Shown here: positions 1 to 12,143 of the stretch, piece after piece
Position numbering within the stretch: position 1 is the stretch's first letter
How the letters are laid out: each line of letters begins with the position of its first letter
Assembly (NCBI GenBank): GCA_905182985.1
Contig: CAJJDN010000107.1
Span: 138,578 to 202,577, forward strand
Length of the DNA: 64,000 bases
Reading direction: 5' to 3'
Origin: Paramecium sonneborni
Lineage: Eukaryota > Ciliophora > Oligohymenophorea > Peniculida > Parameciidae
Notes under the pieces: model-generated
Database searches by the model: none
What the model saw: the letters and a program-made list of their open reading frames with translations, nothing else
What the model was told of the DNA's origin: nothing
Made by a program: the position numbers and the translations under genes

Positions 1-1015
1 TGTTTATGATGGACATGGTGGTTCAACATGTGCAGATTTCTTAAGAGATAATTTACATTAATATGTAACTAAATAAAAAGAATTTCCATGGAATCCTGTT
101 GCAGCTATAAAGAAAGGTTTTGAAATGGCTGAAAAAGATTTTCTTTAATAAGCTTTATAATAATATGATAAAGGAAAATAAGAAAGAAGTGGATCTTGTG
201 CTTTAATAACATTAGTAGTAGGAGATTATTGTTATGTTGCAAATGTTGGAGATTGTAGAGCTATATTAAGTTTAGAAAAAGGTAAAAAACTAATGGAATT
301 ATCTATTGATCATAAACCAGAAATAGAATATGAAAGAATTTAAAAAAATGGAGGTAAAATATATCAAACACATTTAATAAATGAAAATGGTATATAAATT
401 GTAGGACCACATAGAGTTTTTCCAGGAAGATTGTCTGTTTCTAGAGCTTTTGGAGATATTGAAGCTAAATTTGAATAATTTGGTGGTAATCACAATGTTG
501 TTATTGCATAACCAGATATTTAAATCTTTCGTATTACATAAGATAATGATTTTATTGTTATGGGATGTATATATATTTTATTTAATTTTTTAGGTGATGG
601 AATTTTTGATAAAATGAAATCTGAAGAAGTTATTAAAAAAATTTGGACAGAACTTTAATCTTAAAAAAATAATTTAAATTTACATGGATAAATTTCATCA
701 GCTGTTGATTCAGTTTTAAAAGAAGTTGTACATCGTAAAAGTAGTGATAATATCACATTACTTATTATTGCTTTTAATGAATTAATTGTCTAATCAAATA
801 CTCCATAATCAAAGATTAATGCTATTTCTAATTAAATTGAATTGTTATAAACATTTTTAAAAAATAAAATTAATGATGAAAATTCACCAGACTTTAATAT
901 AAAAAGGTAAAGTCCAATTAATTAATTATTTAATAAAGGTGAAATTAAATAACTACCATAAAAATAAAGATAAGATGCTACAATTAATAGAATAAGATCA
1001 AGTTTTTAATTTTGA
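1..1015 (+). CDS. PP2C-type (PPM) Ser/Thr protein phosphatase, 5' truncated by window edge
   Basis: Metal-dependent protein phosphatase that removes phosphate from Ser/Thr residues. The frame starts mid-protein at base 2 and shows the PPM motifs in order: VYDGHGG (metal-binding Asp), SGSCA, NVGDCRA, SVSRAFGD and GCDGIFD. A 27-base intron (567-593) interrupts the Gly-Cys-Asp-Gly motif; removing it restores the motif exactly. Past the catalytic core (about residue 260) the C-terminal tail is Gln/Asn/Lys-rich without a recognised domain. The first part of the domain, before DGHGG, lies outside the window. The next gene runs convergently and ends 40 bases away. The family call is very secure; the substrate is unknown. 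Confidence 0.95.
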
Positions 1016-1055
1016 TTCATATTAAATGTGTATCTTTATAATTAATTATTTTTTA

Positions 1056-2381
1056 TCATTTATCCATAGATCCAGTATCTTTGGGGAATAAATTTAAGAA
1101 ATTCTTTCTTACTTATTATCCAAATAGAAAATTCTATCTATAATCATTAAACTTTTAGCTTGACTTTTATTATATTATTAATATTATTACATTTTATTGA
1201 TTTTTCTTTAATTTTCTATAACTTTCTTTACTTTTTGAATTTAAATTTTGAATTTAACTATTTAGAATTTCTTTTTATTTCTTCCATTTAATTGAATTTT
1301 CAGCTTACTTACTGTTGGATAATAAAAATGCTTAATCTACAGCTTTTTAACTTAATACTCCAAATAAATGAGCTGGATCTTATTTTTATTATCCACATTT
1401 TTATTTTACTACCTATTAATTATAAATATAATTATCTACCGATAAATCTTAAGCCCAAAGTGGTATTTTTTTATTATTACAATAAAGTCTTTTTTTTTTA
1501 GGAGTATTGTGATCAATTTTAATTTAACTTTCTGATGTTTTTACTAGAAATGGTATACTATTTTCATTTTAATTTTCAATAATACTAGGTTATAATTCAA
1601 TCATTTAACTTTTAAAATCCATAAAAGAATAATCATCACTAATATCATCATCTTCTTATTCAACATCCCAATAAAAGTTATGAGAATTTTCAACTGAAAA
1701 ATCATCACTATGAGATGTTATTTAATAAGATATATCTGCATCTTCATACCAATTAGATTTAGTTTAAGAAAACTATTTATTTTTATCTTAATTTCTTTTT
1801 TTATTAAATGGTTTCTTTTTTAAATCTTCTTCAATATCTGAATAATCTCTTATACAGTTTTCATCTTTCATTTATGATAATTCTATAGATGGATCAACCT
1901 TATCAAGTTCTCTATCAATCTTTTCACTCATCAAAATATCTAGTTATTTATCAATCTTAATTTGAGATAATTGCTGAGATAAGGTTTCAACACTTTTAGT
2001 GCTTTGATGAACACTAAAATATTGAGGTTATTCAAATTTAGATTTTTAAATAGCAGTAACTGGTTATACATAAATATCTAAAGAATTTTCTAAACTTTTA
2101 AATTGTCTATTCTTAAGCAATGGTGAATATATTGAGGATTTTCTATTATTATATTCTTCCTGACTTTCTAATACAGGCTACAATCCAGGATTATAGAACT
2201 AATTATGAAGAAAGTTTAAATGAATCAAACACAATTTTTTAAAATCATTTGTTGCATCTATAACAGTTGTAGTAAAAAGATGTTATCTCTCAATTTACAA
2301 TTTAGTATACAGAGCACTTTGAGCTGCAATCTATAATGAAAGCATAAGAGCTGATTTTCCAAAATCTACTTGAGGATTCAT
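1056..2381 (-). CDS. Candidate inner centromere protein (INCENP-like) with C-terminal IN-box
   Basis: Single uninterrupted frame of 441 residues. Residues 306-366 resemble the Aurora-kinase-binding IN-box of INCENP: Ile-Pro-x-Trp-Ala at 306-310, a Gln-rich helix, DPAHLFG at 335-341, a hydrophobic AFLL segment, then ENSIKW at 361-366 in the place of the family's SSANW (TSS phosphosite). The middle (about 75-300) is acidic, Ser/Asn/Gln-rich and probably disordered; the N-terminal 70 residues are predicted helical, where INCENP binds survivin/borealin. In other eukaryotes INCENP activates Aurora B and carries it to centromeres and spindle midzone. The IN-box match is my own reading, not a profile search. 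The central single alpha-helix typical of animal INCENP is not obvious. Confidence 0.55.
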
Positions 2382-2494
2382 TTAATTAATTAATAAACTC
2401 AAACACACCATTAATTTTATAAATTTACTAAATCAATTTTTATATTAACATTTAAAATTAAAAATTTTCATTATATTTAATTTTATTAGAGTAT

Positions 2495-4689
2495 TCATTA
2501 TTCTGATATTTTTTATAGTATTTACATTTATCCATTTGATCCAGGAACAGATTCAGATGAAAAGAGTGTAACACACTATGAAAATGTTATCTATTAATGA
2601 CTATAAGGATCAACAATATTTAAATATTTTTCAATATCTACATCTTCAGCATCAAAATTTAAAGCATCTATTAAATTTCTGAATTCATTCTAAATAATCA
2701 ACAAATCATACTTCATCAATTATTCCATTAAGATCAGTATCCATTTATTTGAATATAACAATAAATTTTTTTAAATATTTTTCATGAGATTTGAGTTAAA
2801 AGTCCAATATTATTTTTTAGAATACCTAATAATCCATTTTATATTTATCTTTTTCTTACAAAAGCATTAATTATTCTTCTCTCGTAAGTCTTCTATCATT
2901 TATTTTTTGTGGAACAATATAATACTATTTCAATTTATCAAGTAATAACTCTGAATCTTCTTAATTATACATATATTTAATAATGTCAACCGCTTCTTCT
3001 TCATACAATTAACCATTAATTCTTTAATTAAGCATTTCCTTAATTTCAGCTTAATGTTTCAATGGATGTTTACCTCTTAGATACATCTAAATAACAATAT
3101 CATTTACTTTCAATAATTCTTACATTGTATTCTTAACTTAAGTTTAAACGAATCGAAATTCTTCATCACATTCATTCTTTAAAATCTTACCAAATACATC
3201 TACATCATTATCTTCACTAGCATATTTCTTTACTGAATTTATTATTGAAGTTGCCCATTCAATTATTAGATTTTTTAGTCCATATTTCTAATTTAAAAAT
3301 GTGTACATATGTTATTCCATAGTTTCTCTAGGCAATTTAGAATCAGTACATTTTTAATCAAATTTATGTTTACTTTCATAAATTTCATTTAAAACATCTT
3401 TTAATTGTTTTAGAGTTAAATTTCTTACATTTAATTATTGTGGTATAGAATTTACTTATTATGTCTATTTTGATTAAAATATTTGGTTATTATTTTATTA
3501 AATATTTTATGATTAAAAATTCTTTGCATAAAGTTATGTTTGATAATTATCATTTTATTTTTAATTATTTTCACTATTAGATAATTAAACTTTTTCACCC
3601 TTAGAGTGTTTTATTAATAAATCTAAATATCTTTTATTTTCTTTCTCTAATTCATTATTTATTTATTAAAGTTCTTATAATTCTTATCGCAATCTATTTT
3701 CAACACTCTTATCAGGCTGTTATTATGATAAATCTATTTATTTTTAATTTATTTATAATTATGAAGTGTTTTTCGATGTTAATTTGACATTTTATATTAC
3801 ATTACTCAAATCATTAAAGATTGATAAATGCATATCATGAATTTTTGTAAAAATAAAATCTAGTTTTTTATCATTAGTTTTAAAATGTTTGAGAATAGAT
3901 TTAAAGCAAATTTCATATAAATTATATTTAGCCTAATAAAAATAAAAATAGTACTGTTAAGATGTATAAATTTGTTAAATGATCTGGATTATTTTACTTA
4001 ACTTTAGATTATAAATCTAGCATAATAGTTCTTATTTATTAATCAAAAAGTTTATCTTCTTGTTCATCTTTTTTATATTCTCTAATGTTATCATATAAAA
4101 TCTAAAAATGAATAATTAATTACTGCCATCTATTCTAAATCATATTATTAAAGTGTAATGTCTTACTGAGCACTCATAGATCTCTCGGATTATTGTTAAC
4201 TCTACTATTCTGAGCTTTCATCAACAAGTTGTTAGTCTAAATTGATTTTTTAAGAATTCAAAATTTATAGATTTGGAAGAGATTCAATTATAAATTATTC
4301 TTCTTCTTTAGAGGACAGAGTTATTTCAAGTTGAATTAAATTTGGCATAGTTTATAAAGAGTCAACAACTTATACTATCTAAAAAGGATTTAAGATTGAA
4401 ATAATGGTACATCTGTAAAAATGTTATTGGTCAAATATAGCACTTCAACAGTATCTAATAATCCTAAATCATCAGGTAATGAAATTAAACGATTTCCATT
4501 TAAATTAAGCTTAATTTTTTAATAAATGAAGTACTTCTTTAAGATTGCTAAAATTTGCTAATTAAGATAACAGTTCATCTAAATTTTAGATTTATCTGAA
4601 ATAAATTATGATGGTAAATACTAAAATTGTAAATCAATTATTGTGACATTGGTTCCTTGAGTTTTAAGTATTTTTTATAATACATCCAT
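2495..4689 (-). CDS. Leucine-rich repeat / coiled-coil / EF-hand protein
   Basis: 681-residue protein after removing six introns (4596-4621, 4510-4534, 4379-4410, 4102-4123, 3933-3954, 2690-2711; 22-32 bases). The N-terminus has LRR lines such as FSNLKELNLNGNRLISLP and VEVLYLTNNIF. A Gln-rich coiled-coil middle follows. Near the C-terminus is an EF-hand loop DTDLNGIIDENEF preceded by a helix, so calcium binding is plausible; the final intron splits this loop and its removal restores Asp-Glu-Asn-Glu-Phe. This architecture is common among ciliate axonemal and cortical proteins, but the exact role is unknown. The frame is open upstream to an ATG at 4860, but I chose the ATG at 4689 because the LRR module begins immediately after it. 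Confidence 0.8.
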
Positions 4690-4900
4690 GTTTAAGAATT
4701 AATTTGTATTAAAATTAATATTAAATAGTGAATAAAGTAGTTAGAAGTTTGTTTTGAAAATGAGAGTAGAAAATGATTAGAGATAAATGATATAATTTAG
4801 ATAATATATCATTTGATTAGTGCGTAATAAGTTGTATTTAAATATTATTGAAGACATCTTGATTTTAATATATTAAATTTATTGGTGTATATATATAAAA

Positions 4901-6562
4901 ATGATACTATCATCATGCTAAAAATTCTTGGGATCTGGAAGAGTATTATATAAGTTTGCTGTAGCTAATTAAACAAGATATGTAATAAGTGAATAGTATA
5001 ATTAGAGTTCTTCTTAACTACAATATTATTAAAGTTTAAGAATTCATAAAGATAAATCTGTACCATCAATTTTAAATAATTTATTGATAAATCACATGTT
5101 GAAATATGATTGGGTTGTAGATTAGGGTCCAAAACTGTTTGATTTACTTTATGCTATTTGTGGAACGAGATTGGCCAATTTCCTAATAAATAATACTATT
5201 GGTAGAGTATTCACAGCTGGAGAAAACCTTGAGAGTGTAGAAAGATATCTATCTTCATCAAATGATAGTAATAATATGTTATACTCTTTTAAGAGATTTC
5301 CTATATTATTGATTATTGTTCAGAAGCTGTTGAAGGAATAGATGATTGTGAAAAGTTTTATGATGAGAACAGTTCTATTTTTAGATAAACAGTTTTAGAA
5401 TGTGCAAAGAAACCAGAAAAGAAAAATATGATTGCTATCAAAGTTTCAAGTTTAATTGATATGAATCTACTTAAGTAAATTAACAAAGCAAGATTGAATA
5501 TTTTTGAATTATTCAATAAAATTAGTTAGGACAAATAAACTATTACTATTCAATAGGTTTTTAATTATTTATTTTATTTTAGGTCTTTAATTATCTTAAA
5601 GAATAAGGAATTAATTTGAATGAAAACGAATAAAAATAATTTATTAAAGGTGTTTTAAAATTCAATAAAAATGAAAATGAAATAGATTAAATAACCTGGA
5701 GATATAGAGTTTAACCTATTTTTATGTTTGAAACTGATTTAAATAAGAATCCAGCTATTAAACATTTTAATAATTTGAATGAAAAAGAACTATTTTTATT
5801 TGAATAATTTATTGAAAGAGTCAAATATTTTATGGATCCAGCTTTACATAATAAAATCTGTGTAATGGTTGATGCTGAATAGACATATTTACAATGGGCT
5901 ATTGATAGTTTCTCTGAATAAATGGAAGCATATTATAATTAAAATTAAACTCTAGTATTTAACACTTTCTAGAATTATTTAAAATAAACTAAAGATAGAG
6001 TAGATTATGAATTAGCAAAAGCAGAAATATTTAAGTTAAATGTTGGTATTAAAATGGTAAGAGGAGCATACATGGTTGAAGAAAGTAAGTTAGCAAAAGA
6101 ATAAGGAAAAGAAAACCCAATTAATGATGGATATGAAGCTACTACTGCTATGATTGAAAGAAACTTAGAAAAATTAATCTTAAATATTCCTAAATCCTCT
6201 ACCAAAGTTTTTGTAGCTAGTCATAATGAATAAACAGTTGAATTTATTAAAGAATTAATGCATAGACATTCTATTCCTAATTAAGGAGGTATATTATATT
6301 TTTAATATTATTATAGATGTATTATTTGCTTAATTATATGGCTTATCAGATCATGTTACTTATCAATTAGCTGGAGAAGTATAATATTATCTATATAATT
6401 TAGGGATATAAAATATATAAATATGTACCTTTTGGAAAAACTGAGATTATGATTCCTTATTTAATGAGAAGAGCATAAGAAACTAAGAAAGTATTATAAT
6501 CAAGTTCTTTGTAAACTCTTTTGCTGATTGATGAATTAAAATACAGATTATATTTGAAATGA
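4901..6562 (+). CDS. Proline dehydrogenase (mitochondrial, FAD-dependent)
   Basis: Oxidises L-proline to pyrroline-5-carboxylate in the first step of proline catabolism, feeding electrons to the respiratory chain. The 518-residue protein has four introns (5268-5293, 5557-5582, 6289-6316, 6379-6403). Signatures: VMVDAEQTYLQ, the segment TFQNYLK, KMVRGAYMVEE, VASHN, GLSDHVTYQLA, and the C-terminal VPFGKTEIMIPYLMRRAQE, which is the family's substrate/FAD-pocket signature ending in the two catalytic-site arginines. The first ~30 residues lack acidic residues, which fits a mitochondrial presequence. Length matches eukaryotic PRODH. It is divergently placed to the LRR/EF-hand gene, with 211 bases between the ATGs. 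Confidence 0.95.
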
Positions 6563-6622
6563 TTATGTTAATTATATATTGTAAATAATAATGATTCTTT
6601 TTTGGATGTATATGCAAATATA

Positions 6623-6903
6623 TCAGATAATATCATCATGATAATTTCTATATCTAGTTAATCTAACTGAATTTTCTGCATAAGCAAATTGATGTGTGTT
6701 GTATGTTGCTATAATATTATATATACTTTTATACTTAAAAATGGGATAAGACTTGATGCTGCAAATATTGTTCTAGCAGTAAAGTTGTAAATATGTTACA
6801 CGGTTTAGAAGCTTTGTAATCCAAATACAAAATTCCAAGGCCATGTGACAAGTTTTCTAACTTAATTTCTTTGATCCACAAAATCTAATGTTCTTTCAGA
6901 CAT
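6623..6903 (-). CDS. Small protein of unknown function, one likely membrane segment
   Basis: 84-residue frame after removing a 26-base intron (6709-6734). The N-terminus is charged and polar (MSERTLDFVDQRNQVRKL), followed by an aromatic/hydrophobic stretch, a probable transmembrane helix around residues 45-65 (AARTIF to SSLIPFLATY) and a short basic/acidic tail ending in DDII. Size and pattern resemble accessory subunits of mitochondrial complexes, but I recognise no family. Its ATG is only 69 bases from the divergent MORN gene's ATG, so both share one tiny promoter region. It converges on proline dehydrogenase. Confidence 0.65.
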
Positions 6904-6972
6904 TATTAATAAAATATATTATTATTAGATATATTTTATTAAATTATCTACATTTTTTTAATAATAATCTCT
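6904..6972. promoter_or_regulatory. 69-base divergent intergenic region
   Basis: Only 69 AT-rich bases separate the start codons of the small membrane protein (minus) and the MORN gene (plus). Both promoters and 5' untranslated regions must lie here or inside coding sequence. No specific motif is recognised. Confidence 0.4.
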
Positions 6973-8042
6973 ATGGGTGCTTGTGCATAATAACCCTAAT
7001 TTTAATAAACTGAAGAAATATTTGTTCAACATATAAATATACAATAAGATTAAAATGGAGATATGTCTTTAGTCTAAAAGTAGTAGACATCATAAACAAT
7101 GGATGAAAATTAAGCTGCAATAAAAATATAAAATAGTTTTAGAATTAAACAAGCAAAGATGAAATCAGTTAATGAAAGAAATGAATAATAAGTAGATTAT
7201 CCAGAAGATTGGGTTGAATCAAATTAAGAATTTACAATTCCTGAGTTACCAAAATAATTGCAGGAACAAGTTTAGGAAACTTTAAATCATTAAGATAGTT
7301 TCTTAAAACCTATGATAGGATCAGATGGAAGTGTTTATTGGGGTTAATGGAATAGAAAACAAATTAATGGTTTTGGATTAATGAAAAAAACAGATGGAAC
7401 TTTTATGTAAGGTATTTGGACTTAAGGTTAATTTTTAAATGGTGGAATTCTATTTTCCAATGGAGATTATTTTGTATGTATTTTATACTAATTTCTATTT
7501 TTAGTTTGGTACATCAACAAATGGAGAAAAAATATATTAAAATGGAATTAAATATATTGGAGAGGTTGATTTTGGAATTCCAAATGGAAAAGGAACACAA
7601 ATATATCCAGATAATACTACATATGTTGGCAATTTTTATAAAGGTGAAAAACATGGATAAGGATCATTACATTTTCCAAATGGATCTACTTATGAAGGAG
7701 AACATGACAATGGATTAATCACAGGATAAGGTATATATAAATATTCTGATGGCTCTTATTATTCAGGATAAATACTAAATGGTATTAAACATGGTAAAGG
7801 AATTCTCATTGAAATCGATGGAACTATATATGAAGGTATATAAAATCAATATACAAATTTTAGGTGAGTTTAAAAATGGAAAAAAGGAAGGAAGAGGTAT
7901 TTTAAGATTCCCTGATAAATCTCAATTTGAAGGGTTATTTCATTAAAATTAAAGACATGGAAAAGGAAAAATAATTAATAGAAATGGATATGTCTTAGAT
8001 TCAGAATTTAAATTTGGAGAATAAATATATCCAAAATAATGA
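6973..8042 (+). CDS. IQ-motif plus MORN-repeat protein with acylation-type N-terminus
   Basis: 336-residue protein with two introns (7474-7504, 7836-7863). It starts MGAC, a pattern suited to N-myristoylation of Gly2 plus palmitoylation of Cys4, so membrane attachment is plausible. Around residues 48-66 is an IQ motif (AAIKIQNSFRIKQAK), a calmodulin-binding element. From about residue 108 the protein consists of roughly nine MORN repeats, for example YIGEVDFGIPNGKGT and YEGEFKNGKKEGRGI. MORN proteins bind lipids or act as scaffolds at ciliate cortex and basal bodies. Domain calls are secure; localisation is inference. Confidence 0.9.
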
Positions 8043-8103
8043 ATAAGATATCATATTATTTAAAATATCTCATTTTTTTGCTTTTTATATTCTAATTAAA
8101 TTA

Positions 8104-8633
8104 TCAAAAGATATCGTAATTAACTACTTAAAATTATGTTAAATTTATTTATTCGGCATTCTAACTATATACATATTCTTAGTATGCTTTCATTTCATTT
8201 TTTATTGATGGACATACATAGTATTCATCTCTTATTTATTTCTTCATATTTATTTTATTAACTTATTATTTAAAAAAAGATAAACTTTTGAAACTCCATA
8301 ATATTATCATAATATTTATAATCTTTTATAATTTATTCTCTCAAAAACTATTATTAGTTTATCTATATTTAATATATCAATAAGGTCTCTAAATTAGTGA
8401 AATAAATTCATAAAATATCATTAGTTAATAAATAAAAATCAAAATATTCTTTCAATTTTGTTGATTAATATATAATTTTATTCTCCTTTACTTTATAATT
8501 CAAATTTATCATCAAGAATTCACACTCATACTTTAATTATCTTAAATATTAAATCTAATATACCTGACTGAAAAAATATTTTAATTAATCCAATAAGGGT
8601 ATATTATTAAGTTAATTGCTCTCAATCGAATTT
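8104..8633 (-). other. Coding-like minus-strand stretch, gene structure not resolved
   Basis: Reading the minus strand gives several protein-like open segments in different frames: one ending at a TGA at 8408-8410 (with DLLTND-like acidic C-terminus preceded by SNQLNNIPLLDQL, LRR-like), and another ending at a TGA at 8104-8106 (ending FQVVNYDIF). I could not join them with introns of the size used elsewhere in the window. This may be a multi-intron gene I failed to splice, or a decaying one. Confidence 0.3.
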
Positions 8634-8889
8634 TCATATTCTTATATCCTTCCCAAAAATATTTCCTGATTGTTGAATTTTAATTTATAGAAATCTTATT
8701 ATTATTTAATTTTAATATAATATATTCAAAATATTGACCTTATTTTCTCTTTTGCTGATTTTTTTGAACATATAATTATTTTTTTTAATTCTTATAATAA
8801 CTCCTTCTGTTTTTTCGAAATCCTTTTTAAATTTAAATTATCATATAATTGATAACACCAATTTCTACTTCAATTAATTTTTCACTCAT
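8634..8889 (-). CDS. Small basic protein, unknown function
   Basis: Possible 73-residue protein starting MSEKLIEVEIG, with a 34-base intron (at about 8820-8853) joining to DFEKTEGVIIRIKKNNY. The second half is Lys/Ile/Gln-rich and ends GNIFGKDIRI before TGA. All three frames are fairly open here, so the 3' end is uncertain, and the gene may continue into the unresolved region below 8633. No family recognised. Confidence 0.4.
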
Positions 8890-9505
8890 TTCATTTAATT
8901 TTTACCAGGGTTATTTTATTTTTAATTTTTTAAGTTAATTTAATCTTCTTTTTTATAGCCTTTATGAGTTAATATATCTAATAATCAATCATATGATGTT
9001 TTAATTAAAGAATTAATTTATTTTAATATTAATTCTCGATATTATTGAATTATTTTTAAAAATAATCAAATTAAGAAACTTTTAAATCTTTAAATCATTT
9101 TATTTTCTAGATTTAAGAAATATTTCGTGGTATTTCATGGTATTTTAAAATTTTGGAGATTTATTACACAAAATTCATATTCCTTTAATAAATTTAGTTG
9201 AGTAGTTTATTTTAATGTTAAGGATTAAGAAATATAGAACATATTTAATAAAAAAATCAAAGATGTGTTGGTATAATAATAAAATTAATCATTTATTATT
9301 AAACAAATAAATCAAGATAATTTTAATTTAAAATTTCGTCAAAGCATCAAATAAATTGTTACAAATAAAAAAATCATGAAATTGTTAAAATAAAAAATTT
9401 ATTATTTTTTTGAATTTTAAAATGTTTAAGATATTGCAAAAAATATTTAACAATTAATATTAAAATATGGTTTCATGATAAATTAAATTAGAATCAAAAA
9501 AGTTT
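8890..9505. other. Gene-free AT-rich stretch
   Basis: About 600 bases with frequent TGA in all frames on both strands, long T and A tracts and no protein-like segment. I see no feature beyond probable flanking regulatory sequence. Confidence 0.5.
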
Positions 9506-10102
9506 TCATGTTAGTTTATCAATTTTTTTCTCATGATACATCCTATGAGGTGAAGAATTATTTAGACCACTTGGAGCTGTATGTTTTCTAACTTATAGAT
9601 TTTGATTAATCGGAATTTTAATTTAATCAGGTTTCTAATGAAAAAATGGCGATGCAAAATTACATCTTTAAGATCCGTTTTATTTTTTAGATTTTATAAA
9701 CTGTTCTTTCGTTTATTTTATAGATTTTAATCTATCTTAAAGTACTTGATTTTATCTCCTTAATTCTATTTGTTCTAACTAGTAGTCATTCATTTAATTT
9801 TTCCAATTGCATTCTTTTTTTTCATAATTTTTTAAGGTTTCTTTAAGTTGTTTATTTTCCTCTTCTAATTCTTATAGTTTATCTATAATTGATTGATTTT
9901 CAGAATTTTAGAGTCCACTTGATATAGATGTTTCTTAAAATTCGTCTGTGTCAACAAAAGAGACAATTTTGGGCATATGTTATCTCAAATGAGTTTAGCC
10001 TTTTTGGGATAGTGTATTTAAACAATTCCAATTTGAAGTTTGTTCACTATTTGAAAGAAGATTAGTAAGTTATTATATAGTTAAAGCTATGTGTTCTTAC
10101 AT
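9506..10102 (-). CDS. Short coiled-coil protein, unknown function
   Basis: 198-residue uninterrupted frame. Residues ~45-60 are acidic (VSFVDTDEFQE), followed by a heptad-patterned coiled coil (about 70-130: LQELEEENKQLKETLKNYE and following), then a basic Ser/Pro/Asn-rich tail containing RKHTAPSGL and ending KKIDKLT. I chose the ATG at 10102 because the frame is continuously protein-like from there (MQEHIALTIQQL); an internal ATG at 9976, before PKIVSF, is an alternative start. A structural or adaptor protein is likely; no family recognised. Confidence 0.7.
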
Positions 10103-10535
10103 ATTATAATTATTGACAATCAATCAGAAAATTAATAAATTATGAACCATGCAATTAACTAATAATAAATAATAACTAACAATGCAGTATTTTAATTCAA
10201 AAAGAGATATCATGGTTTCTATTTCTACAAATAAATAAAACTGTTAATCCTAACAGAAAAATTTTGATAAACAAATAAAAATTAGCATAATAATGCTTCT
10301 ATGTATAATTATAATTAACAGTATTTGCATAAAAAGAAATTAAGAAATGTAATTTAATTTATTATAGAATAGAGATGCATTATTAATGATTATTTGATAA
10401 AAATAATATATGTGGTATCTTAGTATCTAAAATTTGAGAATTTAGAATGAATCCAAAATTTTAAATTAGATGCATCATATCCATTTATTGATAAGGAAGA
10501 AAATTTATAACTATTATCTATATATTAAAATTATT
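10103..10535. other. 433-base divergent intergenic region
   Basis: Lies between divergent start codons of the coiled-coil gene and the transporter. It contains a minus/plus mixture of short frames; an in-frame upstream ATG at 10471 could extend the transporter N-terminus by 22 residues. No other gene seen. Confidence 0.4.
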
Positions 10536-12061
10536 ATGTCACTTCTTTGTCCAATAAATACAGAATTGGTTCAATAGAGTTGCAACATGACGAGTCCATA
10601 AATGTGTGGACCCTTTTCACACTGTACACAATTATTTAATGGTACCGTAATTACTTCAAAATATTCATGTTGCAGAATAGGGTATTTTGCTGCAAACGCT
10701 GCTTAAATAATTGTATACATAATCATCCTTCCAATAATTGGTATTGGTATATTAGGAGCCTTAGGAGGTTAAAAAATATATTAATGTTAGGTGGTGTTGT
10801 AAAAAGACCTTTTCTAGAAGCAACATTAAATTTTGATTCATAATAAGCAGGCAATATGACAATGTGTTTATAATTTGGAAGCCAATTAGTTAACATTATC
10901 ATTATATTTTTTCAACGGTATCTATAGACATTATATTAGACATCCAGAAGATTCTGATAGGCCGATCATAAACTTTGAAATTGCTTTAATTTATTGTTTA
11001 GCTATTCCAATCAGTTAGGCTTTAGGAACAGAATTTGCAAATTATTTACCATTAGGTACATTACTTTGGATATAGAACATTTTTTTTGTAGCAATATCAC
11101 CTGTTTTATTTTTATTTGCAACTAAGGAACTTTCTTTATAGACTTTGAAATAATAAGATAATGAGATATTACTAAAATCAGCCTTAATACCTCTTGATGA
11201 TGTAAAAGAAAAATAGTAATTATAAGAACAAGAAGCTTCTTTATATAAGAAATTCTATGAATAATAATGTAACAAATTCCCTTTGTAAGTGATTTTAATA
11301 ACAATTGGAAATTTTGCAATAAATGAGGTAAAGTATATGCTTTTTATATAATTAGGTAATAATTTTAAGTAGAACAACGCCAGGTTTAATATCTCCTTAT
11401 TTTAGTCAAACTTAATCATATTGTTAAGCTTGGAACTTTTATATGTTGTTACTTTTGTTCGCAGTGAATGTTATTATAACTCTTGTTGTATATTTTATAA
11501 AAAGAAAAGAAGAATATACAAAAGATGCTGTTAAATTTTTTAATTGTGAAAGATTTTATACTCCTGGAACAAGATTCTGGAAAATATATGCAGCTGGATG
11601 GGTAACAGGAATAGTAGCTGGATTTTTTGGAATGGCAGCAGGATTAATTATGATTACAACAATGGCTGAATTTGGATTAATATCAGCTGTAGCTGGTGGT
11701 ACAGCTAATTATTGTTATTTCATAATTTGTTTTTAACTCTTTGCTACAGTTTTATCTAATCAAAAAGAAGAATAAAATTTTGGCGTTGGAGATTAGTTTT
11801 TTTTCTATGTTTTAGGAGTATTTATTTATATATATTTTATTCTTCTAGATTATAAGTGTTTTAATATTTACAAATCTTGGATATTATTATTTGAAGAAAT
11901 ATAATATTGCGCATGCTCTATTTTATATTGATTTTGCTTTGGTCCTTTTAAATATTGCAGGCAATCTAGCTTGGGGAATAGAAACTTCTGAAAGGCACAA
12001 TTATTAATACTTATAATAACCCCCTAAAATGTGTTAAAATATCAGAAAAAACGACATTTGA
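10536..12061 (+). CDS. TauE/SafE (sulfite exporter-type) membrane transporter
   Basis: 473-residue polytopic membrane protein with four introns (10768-10790, 10918-10939, 11328-11355, 11818-11848). A Cys-rich N-terminal segment (CNMTSPQMCGPFSHC) is followed by the first helices, a family-type GALGG loop, KRPFLEATLNF, then RHPEDSDRPIINFEIAL, which matches the conserved loop in eukaryotic TauE/SafE proteins. The second half repeats the fold: AGWVTGIVAGFFGMAAGLIM. A hydrophilic cytosolic loop (about residues 200-255) separates the halves. The family moves sulfur-containing or other organic anions, and the substrate here is unknown. Splicing at 10918 is what creates the Arg-His-Pro-Glu motif. Start choice between 10536 and 10471 is uncertain. 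Confidence 0.85.
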
Positions 12062-12143
12062 TTCATTATCAATACATATCTTTTATATTCAATTATCTTC
12101 AAGTTAGTATTTAGATACTTAAAAAAAATACATATTTATATAT

